Below are positions 1 to 5,371 of a stretch of DNA of 6,965 nucleotides, piece after piece. Origin of the DNA: an uncultured Lachnospiraceae bacterium (GTDB lineage Bacteria > Bacillota > Clostridia > Lachnospirales > Lachnospiraceae). Within the stretch, counting starts at the first letter, position 1. Each line of letters begins with the position of its first letter. Under the pieces are notes generated by a model that searched no databases, was not told the DNA's origin, and was given only the letters and a program-made list of their open reading frames with translations. The stretch lies in NCBI GenBank assembly GCA_945788595.1, contig CALZMS010000046.1, forward strand, positions 1 through 6,965, in the 5' to 3' direction. The position numbers and the translations under genes were made by a program.

Positions 1-213
1 CTTTGCTTTCTTACCGGCAGCCACATCACTGTACAGACCGGACGCCGCCATCATTTTAATGTCTCCGCCTCCAAATCCCTGCGGAATAAACAAAACCACC
101 AGAAACATCGGCAGGCTGATGCAGAAAAAACCGACGATCATCTCGACAAATCTGGAGATCGGTGCTTTTTCGGAAATGTATTCCGAGAGAACCTTCTCCC
201 GTATTTTCAGTAA
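1..213 (-). pseudogene. Prepilin peptidase (A24 family) fragment, truncated at its N-terminal side and cut by the window edge
   Basis: Read on the minus strand, 213 to 1 is open and gives a hydrophobic segment (GFFCISLPMFLVVLFIP) followed by QGFGGGDIKMMAASGLY. GGGDIKMMAASG matches the second catalytic aspartate motif (GxGD) of type IV leader peptidases, membrane aspartic proteases that process prepilin signal peptides; the spacing of hydrophobic helix then GGGD is typical. The first catalytic aspartate and N-terminal helices should lie upstream, but a stop codon (TAG at 214-216) closes the frame, no start codon lies between it and the conserved part, and prs begins at 284 on the other strand. 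The gene therefore looks decapitated by a rearrangement or by an assembly join. Residues after GLY (SDVAAGKKAK) do not look like the usual LGWK continuation, so the downstream part may also be altered. The plus-strand frame here (59-280) is a shadow of it. Confidence 0.6.
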
Positions 214-283
214 CTACACCATGATCAAGCTGACCGGACGAGATATCCGGTTCCAGAAAAAACTTTCAGGGGGAAAATAACAC

Positions 284-1459
284 ATGTTTGAACAGAATTT
301 AGGAAAAGTCATTCCCGTAGGCCGCCTTGGTCTGCTGACGCTTGACAGCTGTAAGGATCTGGGAAAAAAAGTGGATGAGCAGCTGGTAAAATGGAGAGAG
401 ACCCGCTGTCACGAGCTGAACGATCATCCCGCCACCATCGACTATGTCAGAGACAGCTACAGCATTCCCTTAAAAACCTCCCGTTTCGGTTCCGGAGAGG
501 GTAAAGCTACCCTTCTCGACTCCGTCCGCGGTTATGATCTGTATATTCTTGTGGACGTATGCAACAATAGTCTTTCCTATAATATTGCCGGAAAGCTATC
601 CTATATGTCTCCGGATGAGCATTATCAGGATCTGAAGCGTGTGATCGCCGCTATAGCCGGCAAAGCCCGCCGTATCAATGTGATCATGCCGTTCCTTTAC
701 GAAGGCCGTCAGCACAAGCGTACCGGCCGTGAGTCACTGGACTGTGCCATCATGCTGAATGAATTGCACAACATGGGCGTGGAAAATATCATTACCTTTG
801 ATGCCCACGACCCCAGAGTGCAGAATGCCATTCCCATGGGCGGTTTTGAAACGGTGCAGCCCACGTATCAGTTTATCAAGGGACTTCTGACCCACGTGCC
901 GGATCTGCAGATCGATACAGATCATCTGATGGTCATCAGCCCGGATGAGGGGGCTACCGCCCGCGCAATCTATATGGCTAACAATCTGGGTGTGGATATG
1001 GGTATGTTCTATAAACGCCGGGATTATTCCCGTGTGATCAACGGGCGAAATCCCATTGTGGCCCATGAATTCCTGGGCAGTGATGTGAAGGGCAAGGATC
1101 TGCTGATCATTGACGATATGATCTCTTCCGGTGACAGTATGCTGGATGTGGCTAGGGATCTGAAAGGCCGCGGAGCCCGAAAGATCTTTATGTGCTCTAC
1201 TTTTGGTCTGTTTACCAATGGGCTGAAGAAGTTTGACCAAGCATATGAGCAGGGTATTTTTGATAAGATTCTGACGACGAACCTGATTTATCAGTCGCCG
1301 GAGCTTTTGTCTCGTGAGTATTATATCAACTGTGATATGGCGAAGTATATTGCGTATATTATTGAGCATCTGAATCATGATGCTTCGATTTCCAGTCTGC
1401 TGAATCCGGTGGATCGTATTCAGAATATTTTGAACCGCTATAGGAATCATGAGTTGTAA
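284..1459 (+). CDS. prs: Ribose-phosphate pyrophosphokinase (PRPP synthetase)
   Basis: A cytoplasmic enzyme that transfers pyrophosphate from ATP to ribose 5-phosphate, making PRPP for purine, pyrimidine, histidine, tryptophan and NAD synthesis. Motifs visible in order: PFLYEGRQHKRTGRESL at about 136-152 (equivalent of the ATP-binding RQDRK region), FDAHDPRVQNAI at 172-183 (counterpart of the metal-binding DLH segment), SPDEGATARA at 219-228, and the PRPP-binding loop DLLIIDDMISSGDS at 272-285. At 391 residues it is longer than the classical enzymes of about 315, with an extended N-terminus and a C-terminal tail; this fits the long variant I associate with Lachnospiraceae. The ATG at 284 has AGGGGG at 268-273, a rather long 10-base spacer. 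A hairpin terminator follows at 1477. Third codon positions shift from C-rich in the first half to T/G-rich in the last 260 bases. The 272-residue minus-strand frame across 734-1552 is a shadow. Confidence 0.95.
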   Translation: MFEQNLGKVIPVGRLGLLTLDSCKDLGKKVDEQLVKWRETRCHELNDHPATIDYVRDSYSIPLKTSRFGSGEGKATLLDSVRGYDLYILVDVCNNSLSYNIAGKLSYMSPDEHYQDLKRVIAAIAGKARRINVIMPFLYEGRQHKRTGRESLDCAIMLNELHNMGVENIITFDAHDPRVQNAIPMGGFETVQPTYQFIKGLLTHVPDLQIDTDHLMVISPDEGATARAIYMANNLGVDMGMFYKRRDYSRVINGRNPIVAHEFLGSDVKGKDLLIIDDMISSGDSMLDVARDLKGRGARKIFMCSTFGLFTNGLKKFDQAYEQGIFDKILTTNLIYQSPELLSREYYINCDMAKYIAYIIEHLNHDASISSLLNPVDRIQNILNRYRNHEL

Positions 1460-1476
1460 TTGAGGGACGGACGGAC

Positions 1477-1567
1477 GAAAAAGCCGGGAGGGTGGATATA
1501 TCTCCTCCAAATCGCAGGGCGTTTTGAAGCGATTTGGAGGAGATATATCCACCCTCCCGGCTTTTTC
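1477..1567. terminator. Long perfect hairpin, probable bidirectional terminator between prs and nagA
   Basis: Two perfectly complementary 39-base arms, 1477-1515 and 1529-1567, flank a 13-base loop (AGGGCGTTTTGAA). The outer ends are GAAAAAGCCGGG and CCCGGCTTTTTC, so either strand ends in a GC-rich stem followed by a run of T. It lies 17 bases after the prs stop and 126 bases beyond the nagA stop, between convergent genes, where a shared terminator is expected. The GC-rich base plus T-tract would suffice for intrinsic termination; the arms are far longer than the usual 8-20 bp and contain no mismatch, which is unusual. Confidence 0.85.
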
Positions 1568-1612
1568 TGTTCGTGGGGGCAGGGAAAATACTGATTATGG
1601 GCTGTACTCTCC

Positions 1613-1672
1613 ATGCAAATCATTTATTCTCTGTGCAGATCATTTATTCTCTATGCAGATCATTGTTTGTAC
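1613..1672. repeat. Short tandem repeat, 20-bp unit, about 2.5 copies
   Basis: Unit 1 at 1613-1632 (ATGCAAATCATTTATTCTCT) and unit 2 at 1633-1652 differ at two positions. A third, decayed copy begins at 1653 (ATGCAGATCATT) and diverges after about 12 bases. It lies in the noncoding gap between the hairpin and the nagA stop and has no evident coding or regulatory role; replication slippage is the simplest origin. Confidence 0.6.
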
Positions 1673-1693
1673 GAGCTGTTTCTGGAATGTTTG

Positions 1694-2824
1694 TCATGTC
1701 AATCTGCTGTTTTGAAGTTCTCCGTTAATGTAGACGGCGCGGACCTGGAGGTCGTGGTCGAGGAGGACGAGGTCGGCTTCTTTGCCGGGGGTGATGCTGC
1801 CGCAGTGGTCGTAGATGTTTATCTCTTTTGCGGGGTTTATGGTGGAGCAGGCTACGGCGTCGGCGAGGGGGATGTCCATGGTTTTTACGATGTTCTGGAG
1901 GCATCCCATCAGGCTGGTGACGGAGCCTGCGATGGTGCCGTCGCTTAGGGTGGCAAGTTTTCCCTGTACGCAGACGTTCTGGCCGCCCAGAGTGTACTGG
2001 CCGTCGGCGAGGCCTGTGGCTCGCATGCTGTCGCTGATCAGGATGATGCGGTCGGATCCAAAGAGAGTAAAGGCGGCCCGTACCATGGCGGGATGGACGT
2101 GAATGCTGTCACAGATAAGCTCTGCGCGGCAGTTCTGGCTGTCTGCGGCAGCTCCTACGATACCGGGATCGCGATGGTGAAAGGGCGACATGCCGTTAAA
2201 CAGGTGGGTTACGTGGCGTGCGCCGCGCCGAAAGGCTTCACGGGCTGTATCATAAGTGGCCGCGCTATGGGCCAGAGATACGAGCACATCGTCCTTAACG
2301 GCCTCTATAAAGGACATAGCCCCTTCTGTCTCCGGTGCCACGTCTACGATGCGGATCCGGTTTCCTGAGGCCTCCTGCAGGCTATGGTACAATTTCAGGT
2401 CGCAGGTGCGGATATTTTCTGCTGCCTGCGCGCCTTTCTTTTTCTCGCTGATAAAGGGACCTTCCATGTGGATGCCCCGAAACTTTGCTCCGCCGCTGCA
2501 GGTGTATTCCCCGGCATTTTTCATGGCCTGGTACAGCTGTGACTCCGCGATGGTCATACTAGCCGGACAGATGCTGGTTACGCCGACGGAAGCTTCGTAG
2601 GCAGAAATCTTATCCAGAGCTTCTCTGGTACCATCACAGAAATCGTATCCTGCGCAGCCGTGGAAATGGATGTCGATCAGGCCGGGAATCGCATACCAGC
2701 CGTGGCCGTCGGTTATTGCTTCGTTTTCATGGACGGTATCCTCAAATTTTCCTTCGTGTATGATGATGTCTCCCGGGGTGAAAGTTTTGTTTTCCTGGAA
2801 TATCTGTACATTTTTAATGATCAT
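1694..2824 (-). CDS. nagA: N-acetylglucosamine-6-phosphate deacetylase
   Basis: A cytoplasmic amidohydrolase that removes acetate from GlcNAc-6-phosphate to give glucosamine-6-phosphate, in amino-sugar catabolism and peptidoglycan recycling. Visible landmarks of this TIM-barrel family in the 376-residue product: PGLIDIHFHG at 47-56 with the HxH metal motif (H53, H55), HMEGPF at 119-124 with metal ligand E121, SLAHSAAT with H186, THLFNGMSPFHHRDPG at 206-221 with H207, and LISDSMRATG at 262-271 carrying the catalytic aspartate D265. The C-terminus PGKEADLVLLD at 346-356 is the usual amidohydrolase beta-sandwich ending. Length is normal for the family (about 380). The ATG at 2824 is preceded by AGGAATACAGGGAT; either AGGAA or the closer AGGG could serve as ribosome binding site. 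No nagB or amino-sugar transporter lies nearby, so it appears to be transcribed alone or with nrdG upstream on the same strand. Confidence 0.96.
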   Translation of the reverse strand: MIIKNVQIFQENKTFTPGDIIIHEGKFEDTVHENEAITDGHGWYAIPGLIDIHFHGCAGYDFCDGTREALDKISAYEASVGVTSICPASMTIAESQLYQAMKNAGEYTCSGGAKFRGIHMEGPFISEKKKGAQAAENIRTCDLKLYHSLQEASGNRIRIVDVAPETEGAMSFIEAVKDDVLVSLAHSAATYDTAREAFRRGARHVTHLFNGMSPFHHRDPGIVGAAADSQNCRAELICDSIHVHPAMVRAAFTLFGSDRIILISDSMRATGLADGQYTLGGQNVCVQGKLATLSDGTIAGSVTSLMGCLQNIVKTMDIPLADAVACSTINPAKEINIYDHCGSITPGKEADLVLLDHDLQVRAVYINGELQNSRLT

Positions 2825-2887
2825 ATCCCTGTATTCCTTTTCACGGTGTTATAAAATTTTTTATCCTGAACAAATACTGTTTCTACA

Positions 2888-2947
2888 AAAACCACAGATA
2901 TCACTTTTTGTACAAAACACAAAATTCTCAAAGATATCTGTGGTTTT
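2888..2947 (-). terminator. Spaced inverted repeat downstream of nrdG: weak terminator or operator upstream of nagA
   Basis: Perfect 15-base arms (AAAACCACAGATATC at 2888-2902 and its complement at 2933-2947) enclose 30 bases. Read leftward, as nrdG is transcribed, the stem ends in GGTTTTTGT, a short T run, so it could terminate nrdG 61 bases past its stop. The stem is AT-rich and the loop is large, so it would be a weak terminator. The loop holds a second exact palindrome, TTTTGTACAAAA at 2906-2917. Because the element also lies 64 bases upstream of nagA, a protein-binding role is equally possible. Between it and nagA only weak promoter-like hexamers are visible (TTGTAG, 17 bases, GATAAA on the minus strand). 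Confidence 0.4.
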
Positions 2948-3007
2948 CAATGGAAAACTCAAATTATGTCAAAATATATCGTATATTTTAATCATCAACT
3001 ACGCAAA

Positions 3008-3553
3008 TCAGCTCAATGGTCTCTCCTTCATCAATTCTTCCATCAATACCACTTTACCTGCGCGCAGAGTCTCTTTCATATCAATGATCCTCTGGTTCTC
3101 CGAGCCACGGAAGCGGATGCGGAGATTTTTCTTTTCTTCCACGAACCGGCCATCCACCAGTACATCGATATTTTCAAAAATTTCTCTGGTAAGTTCACCG
3201 CAGTTTCCCCGGGATTCTCCGATAAGCTCTTCGTAGGTAAAACCGGTATACATCCAGATCGTCTTCTGCGGCAGTTCCCGGCGGACGTTCAGAAGCAGGG
3301 GCAGGATATCCTTTTGATTTTCCGGCTCAAAGGGCTCGCCCCCGAGGATCGTCAGGCCGCGGATATGATCCGGAGCCAGTTCTTCCAATAGTTCTTTCTC
3401 TGTTTCCTCCGTAAAGGGCTCACCGAAAGAGAAATCCCAGGTCTGCGGACTGAAACAGTTTTTGCAGTGATTGCGGCAGCCGGACACAAACAGGGAGACC
3501 CGGACGCCCACACCATTTTCTATGCTGAAGCCTTTTATGTTTCCGTAATACAT
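3008..3553 (-). CDS. nrdG: Anaerobic ribonucleoside-triphosphate reductase activating protein (radical SAM)
   Basis: The activase that cleaves S-adenosylmethionine at a 4Fe-4S cluster and installs the glycyl radical on class III ribonucleotide reductase NrdD, enabling dNTP synthesis without oxygen. With the start chosen here the product has 181 residues. The cluster motif CRNHCKNC (CX3CX2C) is at 26-33, preceded by GVRVSLFVSG; GGEPFEP at 71-77 is the SAM-binding GGE motif; VDGRF at 133-137 and the RFRGSENQRIID segment near 147-158 are typical of NrdG. The frame could open four codons earlier at a GTG (3565), but ATG at 3553 is preferred: AGGTGAT sits seven bases upstream as a ribosome binding site and overlaps that GTG, and family members normally begin MYYGNI. 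The partner nrdD, usually directly upstream, is absent; a U32-like gene lies there instead, 180 bases away. Confidence 0.94.
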   Translation of the reverse strand: MYYGNIKGFSIENGVGVRVSLFVSGCRNHCKNCFSPQTWDFSFGEPFTEETEKELLEELAPDHIRGLTILGGEPFEPENQKDILPLLLNVRRELPQKTIWMYTGFTYEELIGESRGNCGELTREIFENIDVLVDGRFVEEKKNLRIRFRGSENQRIIDMKETLRAGKVVLMEELMKERPLS

Positions 3554-3570
3554 ATCATCTATCACCTGTG

Positions 3571-3608
3571 TAAAAGAATCCCTTCTATATATAACGCAGA
3601 TTCTTTTA
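3571..3608. promoter_or_regulatory. Inverted repeat in the nrdG upstream region, overlapping a TATATA box
   Basis: Perfect 10-base arms TAAAAGAATC (3571-3580) and its complement (3599-3608) enclose 18 bases containing TTATATATAG on the minus strand (3594-3585), a plausible -10 element for nrdG. No good -35 hexamer is seen at the correct distance, so an activator-dependent promoter or a leader hairpin are both possible. It starts 17 bases upstream of the preferred nrdG ATG. The sequence does not match the NrdR box well enough to be called one. Confidence 0.35.
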
Positions 3609-3733
3609 TCTACCTTTCCTCAATAGCTTTTCTTTTCCATCATAGCCTTATGCTGTGCAAAAGTCCATTAGAAAACTTCACTTTTTTATTCTGTACGATT
3701 TTTACTGTTATCAGACAGCATCCTCATTAGTTG

Positions 3734-4651
3734 TCAAAACAGATCCAGCATATTATCCAGATAGATTTTTTCTCTCACATGCAGATGATACTCCGGCTTG
3801 GTCATATAATAGAGCAGAAATTCCAGAATCAATGCACTGCCAAGTCCCCGGCCTTCGATTTTGAAATCAGAAAAGCCCATGGGCAGATAGATATTTTTTA
3901 TGTCCTCTATACCGATAAATCCAGGATTTGTCATTGCTTTTGAAAAACGGTAGCCTCCGTCTCCATCCGGCGCGCTGCAGCGGTGATCCAGGCAGTTTTC
4001 TCCAAGATTTTTGCGGCTGACAGTTTCGTAGCAAAGTTTTCTGTCTTTACAACCAAACCAGCAACATTCGTTGCATAAAAATTCCACTTTGTCTTTCTGG
4101 GTTTCAGACAGCGTATTCCACTGCGTAAAAACCTTGTTCAGGCGAAAATCCGGTACAACATAACGGAAATCATCCCGCGCAACTTCACCAAGAAACTGCT
4201 GAAAATCCGTCAGAACCTTCGTGGTGGAAGAAACAAAATAAAAGCCCGGATACTTATTTTTTATATAGTCCAGCAAAAGATCTGAGTAGACAATGATGCC
4301 ATTTTGTACGTCCTTGCTGTCCCCGAACAGTGCACAGAGCGCATTGCATTTTCTGTCCGAAAGGTGTTCTTTACAAAGCAGGGAGTTGCTGAACGTCAGC
4401 CGTGCGGAAATCTTGTATTCCCGCATCAATGCCAGGACCTCTCCCGGGTCATGATCACCGAATCCGGCGCGTCCTCCGCCCCAGTTACAGTCTGCCGGAG
4501 CACCGTATATGGACCCTATATCACACCAGTCGTAAAAATATTCCCTGTGCTTACGGAATAATGGCAGAAACACGCTATATAGTTCGTAAAACTCAAATAA
4601 TCCGGGGAGGTGGTAGTATGCTGTGGTTTTTTGTAATTTATCTATATCCAT
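3734..4651 (-). CDS. Cysteine-rich U32-like (UbiU/UbiV-type) protein of unknown function
   Basis: A 305-residue cytoplasmic protein; no signal peptide or membrane segment is seen. Near the C-terminus GFSDFKIEGRGLGSALILEF (259-278) closely resembles the FKIEGR segment of peptidase-U32 and UbiU/UbiV proteins. Before it lies a cysteine-dense stretch, CNECCWFGCKDRKLC (193-207), then C220 and C225, which could hold an Fe-S cluster as in UbiU/UbiV. Further cysteines are at 43, 55, 93, 102 and 106. The N-terminal half carries DIGSIYGAPADCNWGGGRAG (44-63) and alternating strand-helix stretches suggesting a TIM-barrel fold. Known relatives carry out oxygen-independent hydroxylation of ubiquinone, tRNA or rRNA; ubiquinone itself is not expected in a clostridium, so the substrate is unknown. 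The ATG at 4651 has AAGGA seven bases upstream and a plausible promoter at 4746-4774. It lies on the same strand as nrdG but 180 bases from it. U32-like is inferred from motif resemblance; other TIM-barrel Fe-S families are possible. Confidence 0.8.
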   Translation of the reverse strand: MDIDKLQKTTAYYHLPGLFEFYELYSVFLPLFRKHREYFYDWCDIGSIYGAPADCNWGGGRAGFGDHDPGEVLALMREYKISARLTFSNSLLCKEHLSDRKCNALCALFGDSKDVQNGIIVYSDLLLDYIKNKYPGFYFVSSTTKVLTDFQQFLGEVARDDFRYVVPDFRLNKVFTQWNTLSETQKDKVEFLCNECCWFGCKDRKLCYETVSRKNLGENCLDHRCSAPDGDGGYRFSKAMTNPGFIGIEDIKNIYLPMGFSDFKIEGRGLGSALILEFLLYYMTKPEYHLHVREKIYLDNMLDLF

Positions 4652-4745
4652 GTCGTTATCCTTTTATCTCCGAATATTGTTCCAGCCATTTGACCGGACA
4701 CCCCAGGAGATACCTTTTGATTTCGTGGCACTCTCCATTTGTTTC

Positions 4746-4774
4746 AGTATATTCTTTTTTTCATTTACCATCAA
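4746..4774 (-). promoter_or_regulatory. Probable sigma-A-type promoter of the U32-like gene
   Basis: On the minus strand TTGATG (4774-4769, four of six matches to TTGACA) is followed after 17 bases by TATACT (4751-4746, five of six matches to TATAAT). Transcription would start near 4739, giving an untranslated leader of about 88 bases before the ATG at 4651. Confidence 0.5.
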
Positions 4775-4851
4775 CTTATTTGTCCAGGCAGCCAATAGGA
4801 ACGGTGTTTTCTGGCTCTTTTCCTGTCCCCAACGGCTAACTTACCAATAGG

Positions 4852-4874
4852 TGCAGAAAATAACATTTTCTGCA
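4852..4874. promoter_or_regulatory. Perfect palindrome between the two divergent promoters
   Basis: Arms TGCAGAAAAT (4852-4861) and ATTTTCTGCA (4865-4874) are separated by AAC. No T-run follows on either strand, and the element lies upstream of both predicted promoters (25 bases before the plus-strand TTGACA), so it should not be transcribed from either. That favours a protein-binding site over a terminator. Its sequence is unlike the operator at 4905-4950, so it would bind a different regulator. Confidence 0.4.
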
Positions 4875-4898
4875 TCTCCATTAGTTGATAATTCATCA

Positions 4899-4926
4899 TT
4901 GACAAACTGCTCATACTGTATATAAT
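4899..4926 (+). promoter_or_regulatory. Near-consensus promoter of the GntR-ABC operon
   Basis: A perfect -35 hexamer TTGACA (4899-4904) and a perfect -10 hexamer TATAAT (4921-4926) are separated by 16 bases, one short of optimum. Transcription should start near 4933, about 43 bases before the TTG start codon. Such a strong promoter makes sense if it is normally held off by the repressor encoded by the first gene. Confidence 0.85.
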
Positions 4927-4950
4927 AATATATATACAGTATGAGCAGTT
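4905..4950. promoter_or_regulatory. Operator-like palindrome covering the GntR-ABC operon promoter
   Basis: Two perfect 20-base arms, 4905-4924 and 4931-4950, read AACTGCTCATACTGTATATA inward from each side, with ATAATA between. The element begins at the base after the -35 hexamer, covers the spacer and -10, and extends past the predicted start site. Bound repressor would exclude RNA polymerase. YtrA-type GntR proteins, like the one encoded immediately downstream, commonly autoregulate through AT-rich palindromes of this kind, so it is the likely binding site of that regulator; that assignment is inference. In RNA only the distal arm would be transcribed, so it is not a terminator for this operon. 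Confidence 0.8.
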
Positions 4951-4975
4951 GCTTTTCTAAACAAAGGAGAATCTC

Positions 4976-5371
4976 TTGAAAATCGTTATCACACCGCAAT
5001 CCGAGCTTCCGATATATGCGCAGATCGAAGCTCAGATCAAAGAACAGATACTAAACGGCGAACTGAAGGAGGGCTGTGTACTTCCCTCGATCCGAAAGCT
5101 GGCCAAAGAAACGGGTGTCAGCGTTATCACCACCACCAGAGCCTACAGTGACCTGGAAAAAGAAGGCTATATTGCCTCCGTTCAGGGCAAAGGCACGGTG
5201 GTCCTGCCTCAGGACAATGCCCTGCTCAAGGAGCAGTATTTAAAAAGGATCGAAGAAGGCCTCTCCCAGGCAGTTTTTGCAGCGCAGACCATCCATATGT
5301 CTCAGGAAGAAGTGATCACGCTTCTGGATTCCCTGTGGCAGATCGATGGATCAGGAAAGGATAAATCATGA
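4976..5371 (+). CDS. GntR family transcriptional regulator, YtrA subfamily
   Basis: A 131-residue DNA-binding protein. Residues about 10-75 form the winged helix-turn-helix of the GntR family: LPIYAQIEAQIKEQILNGEL, then the LPSIRKLAKETGVS recognition region (36-49), the helix TTTRAYSDLEKEGYI (52-66) and the wing GKGTVV (71-76). The C-terminal part, about 50 residues, is helical and too short for a ligand-binding domain, which is the mark of the YtrA subfamily; these repressors usually control adjacent ABC transporter genes. The start is a TTG at 4976, supported by AAAGGAGA five bases upstream; no ATG or GTG is placed better. Its stop overlaps the ATPase start by four bases (ATGA), implying translational coupling. 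It probably represses its own operon through the palindrome at 4905-4950; the inducing signal cannot be read from the sequence. Confidence 0.93.
   Translation: MKIVITPQSELPIYAQIEAQIKEQILNGELKEGCVLPSIRKLAKETGVSVITTTRAYSDLEKEGYIASVQGKGTVVLPQDNALLKEQYLKRIEEGLSQAVFAAQTIHMSQEEVITLLDSLWQIDGSGKDKS

Larger units (their letters stand above)
4652..4975. other. Divergent intergenic region (324 bp) between the U32-like gene and the GntR-ABC operon
   Basis: It contains a minus-strand promoter (4746-4774), an isolated palindrome (4852-4874), and a plus-strand promoter inside a large operator-like palindrome (4899-4950), followed by the ribosome binding site AAAGGAGA at 4963-4970. The octamer CCAATAGG occurs twice, at 4792-4799 and 4844-4851. 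A 35-codon minus-strand frame (4771-4664, beginning MVNEKKNILK) is open but has no ribosome binding site, and its ATG lies inside the -35 hexamer of the minus promoter, so I do not call it a gene. No RNA gene was recognised here. Confidence 0.6.

Noticed and set aside
734..1552. 272-codon minus-strand open frame opposite prs
   Set aside because: It lies wholly antisense to clearly identified prs motifs, its translation is rich in His/Ile with no recognisable domain, and it crosses the terminator hairpin.
1613..1672. Tandem repeat considered as a CRISPR or attachment-site remnant
   Set aside because: Units are directly adjacent with no spacers, only two and a half copies, and no cas or integrase gene is present.
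3585..3594. Possible NrdR box upstream of nrdG
   Set aside because: Only the central TATATA agrees; the flanking half-sites of the NrdR consensus and the usual tandem second box are absent.
4664..4771. 35-codon minus-strand open frame just before the U32-like gene
   Set aside because: No ribosome binding site, and its ATG forms part of the predicted -35 hexamer, so it would not be in the transcript.
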